Assembly (NCBI GenBank): GCA_905147135.1
Contig: LR990055.1
Location: 1,612,001-1,676,000, forward strand
Source: Blastobasis lacticolella
Lineage: Eukaryota; Arthropoda; Insecta; Lepidoptera; Blastobasidae
Length of the DNA: 64,000 nucleotides
Reading direction: 5' to 3'
Part shown: piece by piece, positions 31,735 through 42,754 of the stretch
Position numbering within the stretch: the stretch's first letter is position 1
Layout of the letters: every line of letters begins with the position of its first letter
Program-made: the position numbers and the translations under genes
The notes under the pieces: model-generated
Databases searched by the model: none
What the model saw: the letters and a program-made list of their open reading frames with translations, nothing else
What the model was told of the DNA's origin: nothing

Positions 31735-31880
31735 CAATGGCCAAAACTGGAACGAATTGTCGCCATTTAGAAACGTCATTTTGTTGTCAACAACAGCGCC
31801 GCCGTCACCGGAATAGATAAGTCGGGGGTATCAGGTTGTCAACGAAATAATCGAGTTGGCGGGGTCAGGAATGACGCAGT
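31735..31880 (+). repeat. Family-P fragment
   Basis: 31738-31811 matches the reverse complement of about 39362-39436 at 67 of 74 positions, starting TGGCCAAAACTGGAAC and ending GCCGTCACCGG. The block GGGTCAGGAATG occurs downstream in both. Class is unknown. Confidence 0.75.
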
Positions 31881-32086
31881 ATGCAGAATCATTTTTTGTT
31901 TAAAGCATATTAAAGAAGGAAAAGACAGCAAAAAGCTGGAAAGCCCCCGATCAAGTATACATAATATACCTATTTACTCAAAAATTTTCTAAACTAACTT
32001 GGTTTGTGGTATAAAATAAAACGATAAGGCCAGACTTGGATTGACATAGGTATCATCAAACGTTGGCATGTAATGGACCCTAATCC

Positions 32087-32636
32087 TACCCTATACCTCC
32101 CCTATATCTCCTCTACATCTCCCCTACATCTCCCCTACAACTCCCTTACATCTACCCTACACCTACCCTACACCTACACTACATCTACACTACACCTACA
32201 CTACACCCACAGTACACCTACACTACACCTACACTACACCTACACTACACCTACACTACACCTACACTACACCTACACTACGCCTACACTACGCCTACAC
32301 TACACCTACACTACATCTACACTACACCTACACTACACTACACTACACCTACACTACACCTACACTACACCTACACTACGCCTACACTACACCTACACTA
32401 CACCTACACTACATCTACACTACACCTACACTACACTACACTACACCTACACTACACCTACACTACACCTACACTACACCTACACTACACCTACACTACA
32501 CCTACACTACACCTACACTACACCTACACTACACCTACACTACACCTACACTACACCTATACTACACCTATACTACACCTACACTACACCTACACTATAT
32601 CTACCCTACACCTACACAACACCTGCCTTACAACTG
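32087..32636 (+). repeat. 11-bp minisatellite, about 50 units
   Basis: The core unit is TACACTACACC. Edge units are diverged (TCCCCTACATC at the left, TGCCTTACAAC at the right) and central units are near perfect. Two identical irregularities (an extra TACAC) about 98 bp apart show higher-order duplication. Because 11 and 3 share no factor, the 222-codon frame 32073-32741 repeats an 11-residue HYTYTTPTLHL unit. It stays open because the unit has no stop in any of the three plus frames. I do not call it a gene. Confidence 0.95.
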
Positions 32637-32639
32637 GGT

Positions 32640-33336
32640 ACAAATGTTAATTGCATTTCCTGTACATTTTATTCCCAGTCGTACCCGGTGGGAATAAAAT
32701 ATAATTATGGTTTGGCTAATAACTTTAAAAGTATAAATTGACTTCTATCTTCAATGAAGATGAATCTACTTGGAATCTCCTTGGGCAACCCATAAGACCA
32801 TAAGACTGTACCTTACACAGAGTATAGATGAGATCAGCTGAAACAAATATCTTCTCATCAATCAATGTAAGGTCCCTCAATCTACAGTAGAATCGAATAA
32901 GAAAGAGACAGGGGGATAAGGACAGCTCCTAACTTACAGAACGATTTAAAATTATATGTCAGGGGTCATGGAAACTCGGATCAGTTAATAAAAGTGTTGA
33001 AAGCTGTAACTCTTCCCCAATATGACGCCCCCTATAATCAGAGAACATTGTCGCCCGATAGAGCTGTGTGCGTGTCGATAGGGGATATCGATATCGAGAA
33101 ATCGTAGACTTTTTGGTGATATGAATTTGCAAGTTGTAATTGTAAGAAAAATTTCTTTTTTTTTGAGAATCTGTTCTTGTGTTCACAAGCAGAGACCAGG
33201 GTACCAAAAATTAGTAGAGTACCATCGCAGAGTGAGATACAAAGCCGAACGATTTACGACGCTACGATGTCAACCGGGTAAACTGGAAAAGGAAGATTAG
33301 GAAAGTGGACCCACCCGGTCAGAAGCCAGGATGGAC
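32640..33336. other. Unassigned stretch
   Basis: Contains a GATATCGATATCG palindrome near 33085. An 82-codon minus-strand frame at 32959 has no motif. Confidence 0.5.
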
Positions 33337-33418
33337 TGTTAGGATGATGACAAGAATAATTATAGAGTTTATACTCTATAGTATAAACTCTATAATTATT
33401 GTTGTCATCATCCTAACA
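33337..33418. repeat. Long hairpin 1 (38-bp stem, 6-nt loop)
   Basis: 33337-33374 and 33381-33418 pair at 37 of 38 positions around the loop TCTATA. Confidence 0.97.
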
Positions 33419-33476
33419 CACTACGCGGATTTCGGAATTTTTTTGTTATCAAAAAAATTCCGAAATCCGCATAGTG
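33419..33476. repeat. Long hairpin 2 (27-bp stem, 4-nt loop)
   Basis: 33419-33445 and 33450-33476 pair at 26 of 27 positions around the loop TTAT. It starts on the base after hairpin 1 ends, and its sequence is unrelated to hairpin 1. Confidence 0.97.
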
Positions 33477-33744
33477 ATCGCGTAACATCTGAATAGCGAA
33501 CGTGCACCGTCTTTCTCGTCGTCGGCGGTACGGTTTGTTCAAAGCCTGTTTATTAATCAGTCGATGCGAGTTTACGGTTCGGTCGCTACGCGTAAGCTGT
33601 TCGGAGGTTCGGAGAGGAGGTCCTGTGCAAACGCGGTTTATAAGCGTGGCCGATAGCGATATTGTAATTTTGTTGCATGAAACCTATATACTGCTTGCCA
33701 ACAAGGATACTCCTTGATACACTTTCATCACACTCGCTTAGTAT

Positions 33745-33830
33745 TGTTTTTCCTCGATATTTCGACGCAGTTACGCCCGATAACATGTGCAAAAAAGTGT
33801 AGTGAATAACCACGAATGTCCCAAATTAAA
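33745..33830 (+). repeat. Family-R fragment
   Basis: CCCGATAACATGTGC and AGTGTAGTGAATAACCACGA match 25.97-26.02 kb. Upstream is CGATATTTCGACGCAGTTAC, loosely like the 27-bp repeat. Confidence 0.6.
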
Positions 33831-34134
33831 TGTTATCGACCATCAACAGGACTTTTATCGATAAAGACAGCCCTACTCTAGCTCTCTCGCGATAATGCCA
33901 CTCGGCGGCGGGCAGCTGCTCCGAGGGCAATTCGCGAGGACTGCTCGTTTACCGCCCTCTGGTATCGCGGGCCGAATAAAGGCCAGGCCAAGAGTGTTAG
34001 GCCCTTATATGTATTAGAACAAAGGTAGGACTTGAGAAGAGTACATGGCTTCGGAGAGGTTAAATTGGAATGGAGTTTTTTGGAATTTGTGGGATTAAAA
34101 AACTGAAACTTCAGAGCGAAAAACGTCGGAAAAA
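33831..34134. other. GC-richer unassigned stretch
   Basis: 33890-33980 is CpG-rich, in contrast with the surroundings. No gene or repeat recognised. Confidence 0.45.
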
Positions 34135-34335
34135 CTCCCTACCAAGTTCACGTACACTCAAATATTTCCTAAACTACTCAATCGATTTTAATTAAACAAA
34201 GCTAGAAATAATCTCTATTAAACTGGCTTTGAAATAAGAAAAACCGCATCGAATTCGGTACATCCGTTCGGACGCTATAATGCCACATACAGACACACAC
34301 ATTCACACGTCAAACTCATAACACCGATCTTTATT
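34135..34335 (+). mobile_element. Family-H fragment
   Basis: AAACTGGCTTTGAAATAAG, ATCCGTTCGGACGCTATAAT and CACACGTCAAACTCATAACA appear in family order. The GGGAG of the core has changed to GGACG. Confidence 0.72.
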
Positions 34336-34678
34336 AAAAAAGAACTGACTGACTGGTCATCATCATCATCCTAGCGGTCAATCTCTAGCAAGTTATAGAA
34401 GTTATAGAAGCAACGCTGCCACTTGCAAAAATAGAATAAATAGAGCTACAACAAACTCCTAGCAGAGGTCAACCGCAATTGTACACTCTCTACAGTGTAA
34501 GGTGTTGGGTCAAACTGTAGTTCAGCACACAACTCTTTCTCGTATCTCAATAATTAGCACTGTGTCCTGTCGTCGGTCTCTAAAGGCATGTAGCGCTGGT
34601 CTGGTGGGAAATTACCAGTAAATTGCTGCGAGTAACCTACCGTAGTGCTCAACGGCCAAGTTGTAGGAGCTGAGCGAT

Positions 34679-34913
34679 TTTTTTTTATATTATACAAGAC
34701 AGGCATTTGATTACCATCTCACCTGTTGGTAAGTGACGATGCGGCCGAAGATGGAGCATGCCCGTCTTGGAACATCCTATTCACTCTAGCCTTGAAGGCA
34801 TCCAGATTATATTGATCAGGAAACACACACGCAGGCAACGCGTTCCACTCCTTAGCCGTACGCATTATAAAAGTCGAGCCAAAGCGGCTCGTGCGGATAG
34901 CTGGATCTTTCTA
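34679..34913 (-). mobile_element. LINE-E 3' end
   Basis: A T-run, then CACCTGTTGGTAAGTGACGA, then the C-terminal coding part in the minus frame (VF-DQYNLDAFKARVNR-like), then GCCAAAGCGGCTCGTGCGGA. No RT motif. Confidence 0.8.
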
Positions 34914-34938
34914 GGGGATAAAACTTTTTATTACTTTT

Positions 34939-35205
34939 GACGACCTGAGTGGTTCAGTGGTCAACATGCCAGTCAGCCACGCAAGAGGTCCCGGGTTCGA
35001 TTCCCGGCCGGGCAGAAATTGAAATGATGAATTTTAATTTCTGTTACGGGTCTGGGTGTTCTATGTATAATAAGTATGTATTTAAAAAAAGTATATATGT
35101 AGTATACCAGTTAGCTAGGGCCCATAGCACAAGCTTTGCTTAGTTTGGGACTAGATGGCGCTGTGTGAATTTGTCCACGATTATTTATTTATTTATTATT
35201 TATTT
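34939..35205 (+). mobile_element. SINE-A copy 6, full length
   Basis: Starts GACGACCTGAGTGGTTCAGT, B box GGTTCGATTCC, intact body, tail ATTATTTATTTATTTATT. A good reference copy for the family. Confidence 0.95.
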
Positions 35206-35369
35206 ACTATAAAGTATAAAACGGCGTGCTCCGGTCCTGTATGGCTAACCCTACTGTGCTCTCGCGCGCGATAAACGAGAAGAAATACTAATATTGAGAG
35301 AAGAAAACAAACGCTCTCCCGCGGCACGAGCTATGTCGTGGGCACACTTGTTCTAGCTGGTGTGATCAA

Positions 35370-35475
35370 CATGTCATTGTGTGGTTTCCTTCCTATTGTC
35401 CTACCCTCTCTTTTTGACGATTGAAAGAGATATGTAATGTCCTACTCAATAAATAAATTTTGACATTTGACCTTT
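35370..35475 (+). mobile_element. LINE-G 3' end copy 2, short
   Basis: TTTCCTTCCTATTGTCCTA, CTTTTTGACGATTGAAAGAG and CTCAATAAATAAATTTTGAC match the reverse complement of 21.04-21.13 kb, and the TTTGAC tail units have diverged. Confidence 0.82.
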
Positions 35476-37238
35476 TTGACTTTTAAAACAAATTCGCTAC
35501 CTGCTGTCTGTCCCTCTGTATGTATGTGTATATGTCGCAGCCAACTGTTTAAATCAGCCTTTAAATTAGAAGCTGATTCGTTAATTAAACGCCGGTTTTC
35601 CGTTGCCAGGTTCAATAGCCAGGTCAATAGCCAGGTTGGTAAAAGTAACGTTCGACGATTTGGCTGAACGTCATTTAGCCGTTTTGTTAAATAGGATAGT
35701 GACCTTGCTTAACATAAAAAAATATGAATAGCTTTATATTTAAGAAAGCAAGTATAAGTGGCAAAAATTCAGCATACAACGATATGTATTACGAGTGCCT
35801 ATAACATTTATAATATTTAACACAACTTGCTTGCATTTAACAAAACCTTTAAACCTATTAACTACTTGTATGTATTACAAGGCAATAGTGTACGAAACTT
35901 TGGCAGACATAACAATTCATAGTCGTCCTTCGTCGATTGTTAGGAGCTCATGGACACCCATAGCTTTTCGATAATTATTCATAACCTCTAAAACTTTTTC
36001 GGTCGTCTATCATTTTCTTTGGGACCCTGAAACATATAACACCAGATTAGGCAGGCCAGGTAGGCTAGGTACGTTAACAAAACACAAAGCTACGATGTAC
36101 AAATAGACTAAATAATAATTAACTTACCTTGATGTTGTTGTTCGTACATATTCAGTTTGTTTAGACTCAAACTTTTTGTAAAAACTTGTAGCCGGCGGCG
36201 TAATATCAGGAACATCCACAATGTTTTTAATAGTAGGTACCTACTACACCTACTTTAAACGCAGTTAAAACAAAAAAAAAAAAAACATTGACTACCAGCG
36301 ACGCAGTGGAAAAAATTAAAAAAAAATTTACCTGCCAGATTTTACGTCAGCAATCTTTAAAGGGCTAGCTTACCATAAGCCAACTAGTTGAATGTTGTGT
36401 GATGCTAGTTCAATCAACGAACTGCCTAGGCATTCAATTGAATGCCGGCGTTTAATTAACGTACTAGCCTTTTAATTAAATGGCTGATTTAACCAGATGG
36501 CAGCGACATATATACTATCTTATATCTTTTAAGCTACGCAACGAGTTTGAATGCGGTAGATCGTGTGATGCAATCAAAAAGAAGGTTTATAGAGTCGAAC
36601 GAATTCGCGGTGGGCCAGCTAGTAATATATCAAAATATGAGGTACCGTCACGAATGTGCAGTTAAGAATTGTCAATGTACTTTACCGACCTAAATTATGA
36701 TCTGTAGTGACTTATGTGTGTTGTGTCTTTCTTTAATAAAAGTTTTATCTATTTAACAATCGCTTCCTCTTATACTTGGCGCCGCGCAACCAAACTAGCG
36801 TATCTGGTATCTCTTGCTTATAGAAAAACTAAACTGTTTAAGGGCCGTGCAAACAGGCCGGTTAGACAAACAATGTGCCAGAGCAGGACAACGAGAACAC
36901 ATTAATTCCTCTTCCCTTTCACACCCTCTTTCCCTAGCTGAGTAATCTGGTTACAGTGATATGTGGTTTGTAGCTTTGTCCTTATCTCCCCGTGAGTGGA
37001 TTGCGTGTAGTAATTGTATGTAGTAATACTATTCTATTTTATTGTATCAAAGGGTCTGGAAAACGGGTCTTATCTGGTGTTAACTAGTTAGGTGAAAAGG
37101 GTTTGTATGTACGTGTACTAACTTAGTAAGAATATTAAGGTTCATGTCCCTTTTCCTACAACTACAGGAAAAACGACGGTATGTGCATACATATATATGC
37201 ATATTTAGGTAAGTATGTTTGTAATAAAACAAATTTTC
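35476..37238. other. Unassigned AT-rich stretch with a possible LTR relic
   Basis: Mostly anonymous. At 36660-36800 a TTTAATAAAAGTTTTATC segment is followed by CTTGGCGCCGCGCAACC, which resembles an LTR end next to a primer-binding site; no partner LTR or gag-pol frame is present, so this is weak. Short frames of 60-66 codons carry no motif. Confidence 0.4.
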
Positions 37239-37570
37239 ATCTTCACGTTAATATCCCGGTTGTGCTCTCGCGCACGAGAGCGTGGGGTCCGCCTTGACCA
37301 TGATGCAGGAATTGGTAGATCAGATAATTACAGTGGAGCGACTGCCATCTAACCTTCGTGACCCTGCAACCGGGGGAAACCTGACTAGATTGGATCATGG
37401 TTACACATTCAGCCGCCTAAATGTGTAGGTTTCACGATGTTTTCCTTAATCGTAAGAGCGTCGGTTAGTATTCAACTAATGTACATAACTCAGAAAAGAG
37501 TCATTGGTACATATCAGCAGTGGGATTAAAACCGGTACCTCTCGGTTACCACTAGGCCACCAATACTCCT
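37239..37570 (-). mobile_element. SINE-B copy 7
   Basis: Nearly full length on the minus strand. GC-rich block CTCTCGCGCACGAGAGCG is well preserved. The B box is diverged (TGGGATTAAAACC). Confidence 0.92.
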
Positions 37571-38591
37571 ATAATTATAAGTACTGTCAGAAGTGACGTA
37601 AGTGAAGTAAGTTACTGATAAAAACCGCTCTGAGACGTGGAGTACTTGCGACGTCACAATAATAATTGTATCTAACATCTCTCCTACTGCTATCTTAGAA
37701 ACAAATTGTTCATCACTTTATATATGGCTATATAGTCATATATAGCTTTTGGATGGATTGTATGATATCAGTAAGCGAGAGGTGAGCGTGGAGATGACAG
37801 CGGATCGGGATGAATGGAGAGAAAAACTTACTGTGCCGACCTCAAATAATTGGGATGAGGGCAGGCAAATGATGATAATATAGTTAAGGTTTTCGCTTTA
37901 CACTATTGTGTCTCTACTTTTAAATAACCAGTAAAAACGATTCACTAATTATCTCTGAAACTTGATAGGTACTTACCTGTCGAAAAGAAAACAGCTTTTT
38001 CATAAAAGGGTTTCAGAAAGCCTACAGTCAATAAAGCGGCCGCAGCTTTTGGTGAAAGCTCCCATTATTTGAGTTAAAAGTTTTTAGATTTCTGAAGGTT
38101 TTCCCGTAAAGGGGTGCGTAATGGCACCAAAAATGGGAGGGGGATGAGGGCGCAAGATTAAGATACCATCTTAATGAAACTTTGGCGATTGATGGCTTGG
38201 GGTAAAAATAATTGCTGGAAATTGTGAAAACAGTCCAGTTGCCTAATGGTCTGCGGGTCCGTTTCGTAAGTGACAGGTGCAGTAACTTAACAATAACTCT
38301 TTTATCCAATCTGTTCAGTCGGTCTAGCCATCTTTGACAGCTCCGCTTGCGTGATGCGTGTGTGGTAGAAAATTGACAGGTCGAAACTCGACTATTTCTA
38401 CCAACATCTACATTGACTCTGATTGTGTAGGATCATCCACCAATCCGCCTCCTTTGTACCTGAATGTAATAGGCTATGTCTGAGATATTATGTACAATGC
38501 GTAACCGCTCTTAGAACAGGGCATCGTGACACCCTATATTTAGAGGGCCTAAGGAATTGCACCACCACTATACCCTGGACCCAAGACAACG
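37571..38591. other. Unassigned stretch
   Basis: Includes TATATGGCTATATAGTCATA, a short palindromic AT segment near 37720. A 93-codon minus-strand frame (38028-38309) and an 88-codon plus frame (38423) have no motif. Confidence 0.5.
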
Positions 38592-38803
38592 ATTTTTTTA
38601 ATAATTCTAGCCAGGTTTGGCCGCCATCTTACCTGGTAGTAAGTGACGATGCGGAGCATGCCTGTCTAGGAACAGCCTATTCATTCTAGCCTTGAAGGCG
38701 TCCAGATTATAACCACCAGGGAACACATACGGCAACGTGATCCATTCCTTAGCCTTACGCATTATAAAGGTTTAATCAAAGCGGCTCGTGTGGATAGCTG
38801 GAA
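38592..38803 (-). mobile_element. LINE-E 3' end
   Basis: GATTTTTTTA tail, then GCCGCCATCTTACCTGGTAG, GTAAGTGACGATGCGGAGCA and GAAGGCGTCCAGATTATAA. It ends after GGCTCGTGTGGATAGCTGG. A few codons of the C-terminus are missing near 38735. Confidence 0.8.
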
Positions 38804-38989
38804 GATCCGCGACATACCGACACGGATGAAGCGTTTGCCTGGGCCGCGTTTCTCGATGGCGGGAAGGGGCCCACGGAACCTCACCTGCACATGGTCCCCC
38901 TGCTGACAGACGGAGGAGGCTCTGCCGTATCGTCTTTACCCCGGGTCGTGTGCACCTCAGATGGCTGTTGCTGTACGTAGAAAGGCAAA

Positions 38990-39233
38990 TCATCATCATC
39001 ACAGTCCGTAACAGTCCACTGCAGGACTTCGGGGAGGTTACTGCCATAATCTCCACGCTTGGCAGGCGGGTTAGAGATCGCAGTGTTTAAATATAACAAT
39101 GGAAAATGCTGCTGCCCATTTATCAGACTACGGAGACTCTTGATCGTTTGCCTCGAAAGCATTAGTCGCCTTGTACAACACCCACGAGTGTAAGGGGTTG
39201 GTGCTATTCTACTCTGCCGGACACCACACGGCC
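38990..39233 (-). mobile_element. Retroposon-C copy 8
   Basis: ATCATCATCATCAC tail on the left. About 20 bp (TAGGGCCTCTCCC region) is deleted near 39030. The rest is full length to CACACGGCC. Confidence 0.9.
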
Positions 39234-39283
39234 ATGGCCCGGCCCGGCTCAACCGGGATTCACCATTAGGAGGAAGAAGATTA

Positions 39284-39440
39284 TAACACCCTATAAGTAC
39301 GCAGTACCACTGAGCCTCTGTAATCACTTATCAAGCCCAGCAACCTCGCAAACATTCCTGACCCGGTGACGGCGTCGCTGCTGTTGACCACAAAATGACA
39401 TTTCAAAATGGCGACACTTAGTTCCAGTTTTGGCCACGGG
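39284..39440 (-). repeat. Family-P fragment, inverted relative to 31.7 kb
   Basis: Minus-strand match to 31735-31811. Both copies also share GGGTCAGGAATG downstream, so similarity extends past the 74-bp core. Confidence 0.75.
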
Positions 39441-39616
39441 TCCGATAAGTTTCGGGCATTGTGCGTGGACACACGTCACAGCCTATTTCGGGCGCAAACA
39501 CTATTACCATATTATTGATCCCACTAACAACCTTGGATCGCCTTTGATTAACGAGCCAAAGAAGTTTCGTTTTGTTTACCTGCCGATCAGATTTGTGGGT
39601 TTGATTTCTTTGTTAC

Positions 39617-39866
39617 ATAAATAAATAAATAAATAATCGTGGACAAATCACACAGCGCCATCTAGCCCCAAAGTAAGCAAAGCTTGTGTTATGGGTGCTA
39701 GATAACTGATAAACTACTTATATACTTTTAAATACATACTTATTATACATAGAACACCCAGACCCGTAACAGAAATAAAAATTTATCATTTCAATTTCTG
39801 CCCGGCCGGGAATCGAACCCGGGACCTCTTGCGTGGCAGACCGGCCACTGAACCACTCAGGTCGTC
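39617..39866 (-). mobile_element. SINE-A copy 7, full length
   Basis: Intact from the AATAAATAAATAAATAA tail to GTTCAGT and CAGGTCGTC at its 5' end. The A-box side lacks about 13 bp. Confidence 0.94.
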
Positions 39867-39879
39867 AAATACGTTACAT

Positions 39880-40245
39880 AAACATTCTTTTGTAATGTTC
39901 GTGGTGGAGCACATCCGATTAGTGAAGCAATACCTCGTGAGGGTCCAGCTCTTGGAGTTACGCAATGAACGTACATTCAACTCGTTCATGGCGTTGATTC
40001 CCTTTGCAGATCTAGAGTTCTTCATAAGGGAAGACTGTTGGCCGAAGGGTGTGGTGTTCCGGCGATTCTATTTCCGGTGCCGCCGAAACGAGTTTGAAAG
40101 AAGTAGAAAGGAACTGAAGTGTAGTTTTACTGTTATATTATATGTTCAAAGTTTTATTGTATGTATTAGTTTATAATCTATTATAATTTCTATGTGTGTA
40201 TTTATAAATATATGGGCCTCAGTTGCCTAAATAAATGAATGAACA
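39880..40245 (+). pseudogene. Gag-like ORF1 C-terminal fragment with own 3' end (copy 2)
   Basis: Within the frame 39829-40176 the segment from about 39905 reads IRLVKQYLVRVQ, NERTFNSFMAL and CWPKGVVFRRFYF. It aligns gap-free with the 16.2-kb copy. The frame then runs into EFERSRKELK and ends at 40174-40176. The UTR finishes with GTTGCCTAAATAAATGAATG. There is no ORF2 downstream. The N-terminal 25 residues of the frame belong to the antisense of SINE-A. Confidence 0.7.
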
Positions 40246-40811
40246 CCTGCCATCTTCAGCATCAAATCATTTAACTATTTCTTTTGCAAAAAGAGAGTCA
40301 CCAGTTACCTTAAAGACCTCAGCTATGATAGAACAGAGTCTATCGTTATACCAGTTAGTTAAATCACTATAAAAATGTAAAAAAAAATTATGTTCCCATC
40401 TTGCCACATATCCCACTAGTAACACCAAAACAGAACTTTCTGTTAGTGATACTTACAACTATAAGCTAAATAAAAATATTACTAAGAAGACTAACACAAA
40501 AATACGTATTTATATTATATAACATTTATGTATGTATAAGTAAATATTTAGGTAGATATTTTGAATGTTTAGATTGGTTTGCATATATTTATTATATATT
40601 ATTCCCTAACATACGAGACATTGCAAACATTATATTATGTACAGTAGTGCCCCCTCGCACTACTGTACTGCCCCCATCCCCGGCAGCTGAAACTGGAACT
40701 ACGGGAACTTCATTTTGAAACGCCAATGCCAAAAACTGACACGCCCACCATCGGATTAAATTAGTTTGTGACACTGTATTCAGTAGAAACCCCCGTGCCG
40801 CTATGTACTAA
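40246..40811. other. Unassigned stretch with a perfect 11-bp hairpin
   Basis: GTACAGTAGTG at 40639-40649 pairs with 40658-40668 around an 8-nt C-rich loop. Otherwise AT-rich and unrecognised. Confidence 0.55.
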
Positions 40812-41120
40812 TAGAATCACTCGCGCGAAGGCCCAGAATCCGGCTTGACCATGATCTAAGATTTGACAGATCAGATAATTACAGTGGAGCGACAGCCATT
40901 TGACCTCCGTGACCCTGCTACCAGGGAAACCTGACCAGATTGGATAATGATTATACATTCAGTAGCCTGAATATTCTGCTTTCATCACAATGTTTTCCCT
41001 TAGGTACCGTAAGAGCATCGGTTAGCATTCAACTAATGTACCTACACATGACTCAGTAAAATGTCATTCATACTTGGTGGCAGTGCGATTCGAACCTGGT
41101 ACCTCTCGATCACAAATCAC
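40812..41120 (-). mobile_element. SINE-B copy 8
   Basis: Body complete on the minus strand. B box GATTCGAACCTGG region is good. The 3' GC block is cut to CTCGCGCGAAGG. Confidence 0.9.
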
Positions 41121-41456
41121 TTTGACTGAAGATAAAAGTAAGTAAATAACGTGTGCCAAACTAAGATAATTTAGTTGAAATAGAAAGGCGCTTGTTAGAA
41201 TGCGGGTAGCATACAGTTGTCGTTCCGTTGACCTCGCGGCGACAGGATACAGGCATTTGAGGGTAGTTTTTCGAGTGACATAGGCAAAGTCTAATTTCCC
41301 ATGGGAAGGGGAAAAATCGCAGGTGTTTTATGTTACGCAGTGACAAACGAGCAGTCAGCCCACCTGATGGAAGTTGGTAACTGGCACCCTATCCACTATT
41401 CATACGTAAATGATAATGCTTGTTAAAATTAACACACCTAAGCGAAGCCTAAAACT
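41121..41456. other. Unassigned stretch with a LINE-like 3' scrap
   Basis: TTTATGTTACGCAGTGACAA and CAGCCCACCTGATGGAAG at 41325-41372 resemble the LINE-D-related end at 62.52 kb in minus orientation. Confidence 0.5.
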
Positions 41457-41592
41457 AGATAACATTCTTTTTTGTTGCACCGTCTTGTAATTTTTGTTAA
41501 TTGCTCTCTGGTTGACTGGTAGAAAAAGCTACGTAGCTTTAAGTCCGCCATTGTATTGTAATGTGCATGAAGATTTAAATAAATAGATAAAC
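41457..41592 (+). mobile_element. LINE-I 3' end
   Basis: TGCTCTCTGGTTGACTGGTA, GAAAAAGCTACGTAGCTTTA, GTCCGCCATTGTATTGTAAT and GATTTAAATAAATAG. Almost identical to 48645-48772. Confidence 0.85.
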
Positions 41593-42649
41593 AAAAATTT
41601 TATGAAAAGCGTGGATAACATTTGAAAGGACATCTGTGACTTTTTTGTAAAAAAATGCGATCCAAGCTGATAATAGTTATGGCGAGGCAGGTCAATTTCG
41701 AGAAACGTCATTTTCTGGGTTTGTCATCTTAAAAGTAATGTTTATAAACCTTTTCTGGTTACCAAGTATCTAAATTGTGGGAGCGCCATCTGTTGATGCT
41801 TTTTGAAACCAACTTACCTAATTTAAATACCTACTGGAAAACTATTCATTGAAAATGCTATAATTTAGTCATCATCAGTTTTTTAAATTAAAAACTTCAG
41901 TATATTTAACGGAAAAATAATAAAAATAGGTTATTGTTCGATATAGACACCTTTACTTTACTTTACTTTATTCTTTATTGTACACAAATATGACATAATT
42001 ATACAGTACAGTAACAGAGATGTACAACTTACAACTTTATCGCTAACTCCTTTACGGATAATAGCAGCACTGGTCTAAATAGTCTTTTGATTTGCAGTTT
42101 TACTATACACGCTCTTTTAATTTGTTTACACATTGCAGAACTGTAAAAAGTTTTGGATCGGAAATGATCAAATTTTCAAGCCAGTCACGATCGTGCAGCG
42201 AGCGAATTCTTCGGGAGAGAATTTCAGGGCTGTTATCCGCGCTAAAAGTGGCAACAAAAACCTACTTTTATTTAAATAAACACAACATTGACAAAATTAG
42301 AACATTTCCAACCCTGTATATCTCTAAAGCACGGCTATCACAAGTGTGCCCGCGACACAGCTCGCATCGAGAGAGCGTTTTGTTACCTTCTCTCAAAACT
42401 AAGATGAAAAAGATAGCAGTATCTTTGTCGCGCCTTTCTCGCATATCGCGCGCTAGAGCACTCGTGCTAGCCGTACAGTCATACATATCTTATACGTGGT
42501 ACGACAAACGGTTCTATACCTAATTGTTTGGAGTCAACAAAATATTCGGCTCCATCTGGCGGATATTGGATCTTCATCTCATTTCCTCAGTGATTTACGC
42601 TTTCTCATTAAGTCCAGGAAAATCGTAATAATATACATTATCTATACGT
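41593..42649. other. Unassigned stretch with a 143-codon frame
   Basis: The plus frame 42092-42523 is the longest in the window that does not cross an obvious repeat. Its product is serine/arginine-rich with no recognised domain, and a 72-codon frame opposes it. ACTTTACTTTACTTTATTC at 41955 followed by TTATTGTACAC looks like a LINE 3' end on the minus strand. I cannot support a gene. Confidence 0.4.
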
Positions 42650-42754
42650 CTGAGGCGACTGAGACTGAATGTGTGACCATGATCCAATCTGGTCAGGTTC
42701 CCCTGTTAGGTCACGGAGGTCAGATGGCAGTCGCTCCACTGTAATTATCTGATC
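42650..42754 (+). mobile_element. SINE-B copy 9, body fragment
   Basis: From GAGGCGACTGAGACTGAATG to CCACTGTAATTATCTGATC. Both ends missing. Confidence 0.85.

Noticed and set aside
32073..32741. 222-codon threonine/tyrosine/histidine-rich frame as a protein gene
   Set aside because: It follows the 11-bp minisatellite exactly; the repeat unit has no stops in any plus frame, so the openness is automatic.
34939..35015. tRNA gene at SINE-A heads
   Set aside because: Same reasoning: the head is always followed by the SINE body, and the acceptor stem does not pair.
36660..36800. Solo LTR
   Set aside because: AATAAA plus a TTGGCGCC segment is suggestive, but no matching second LTR, target duplication or clear ends could be found, so it is only mentioned within an unassigned stretch.
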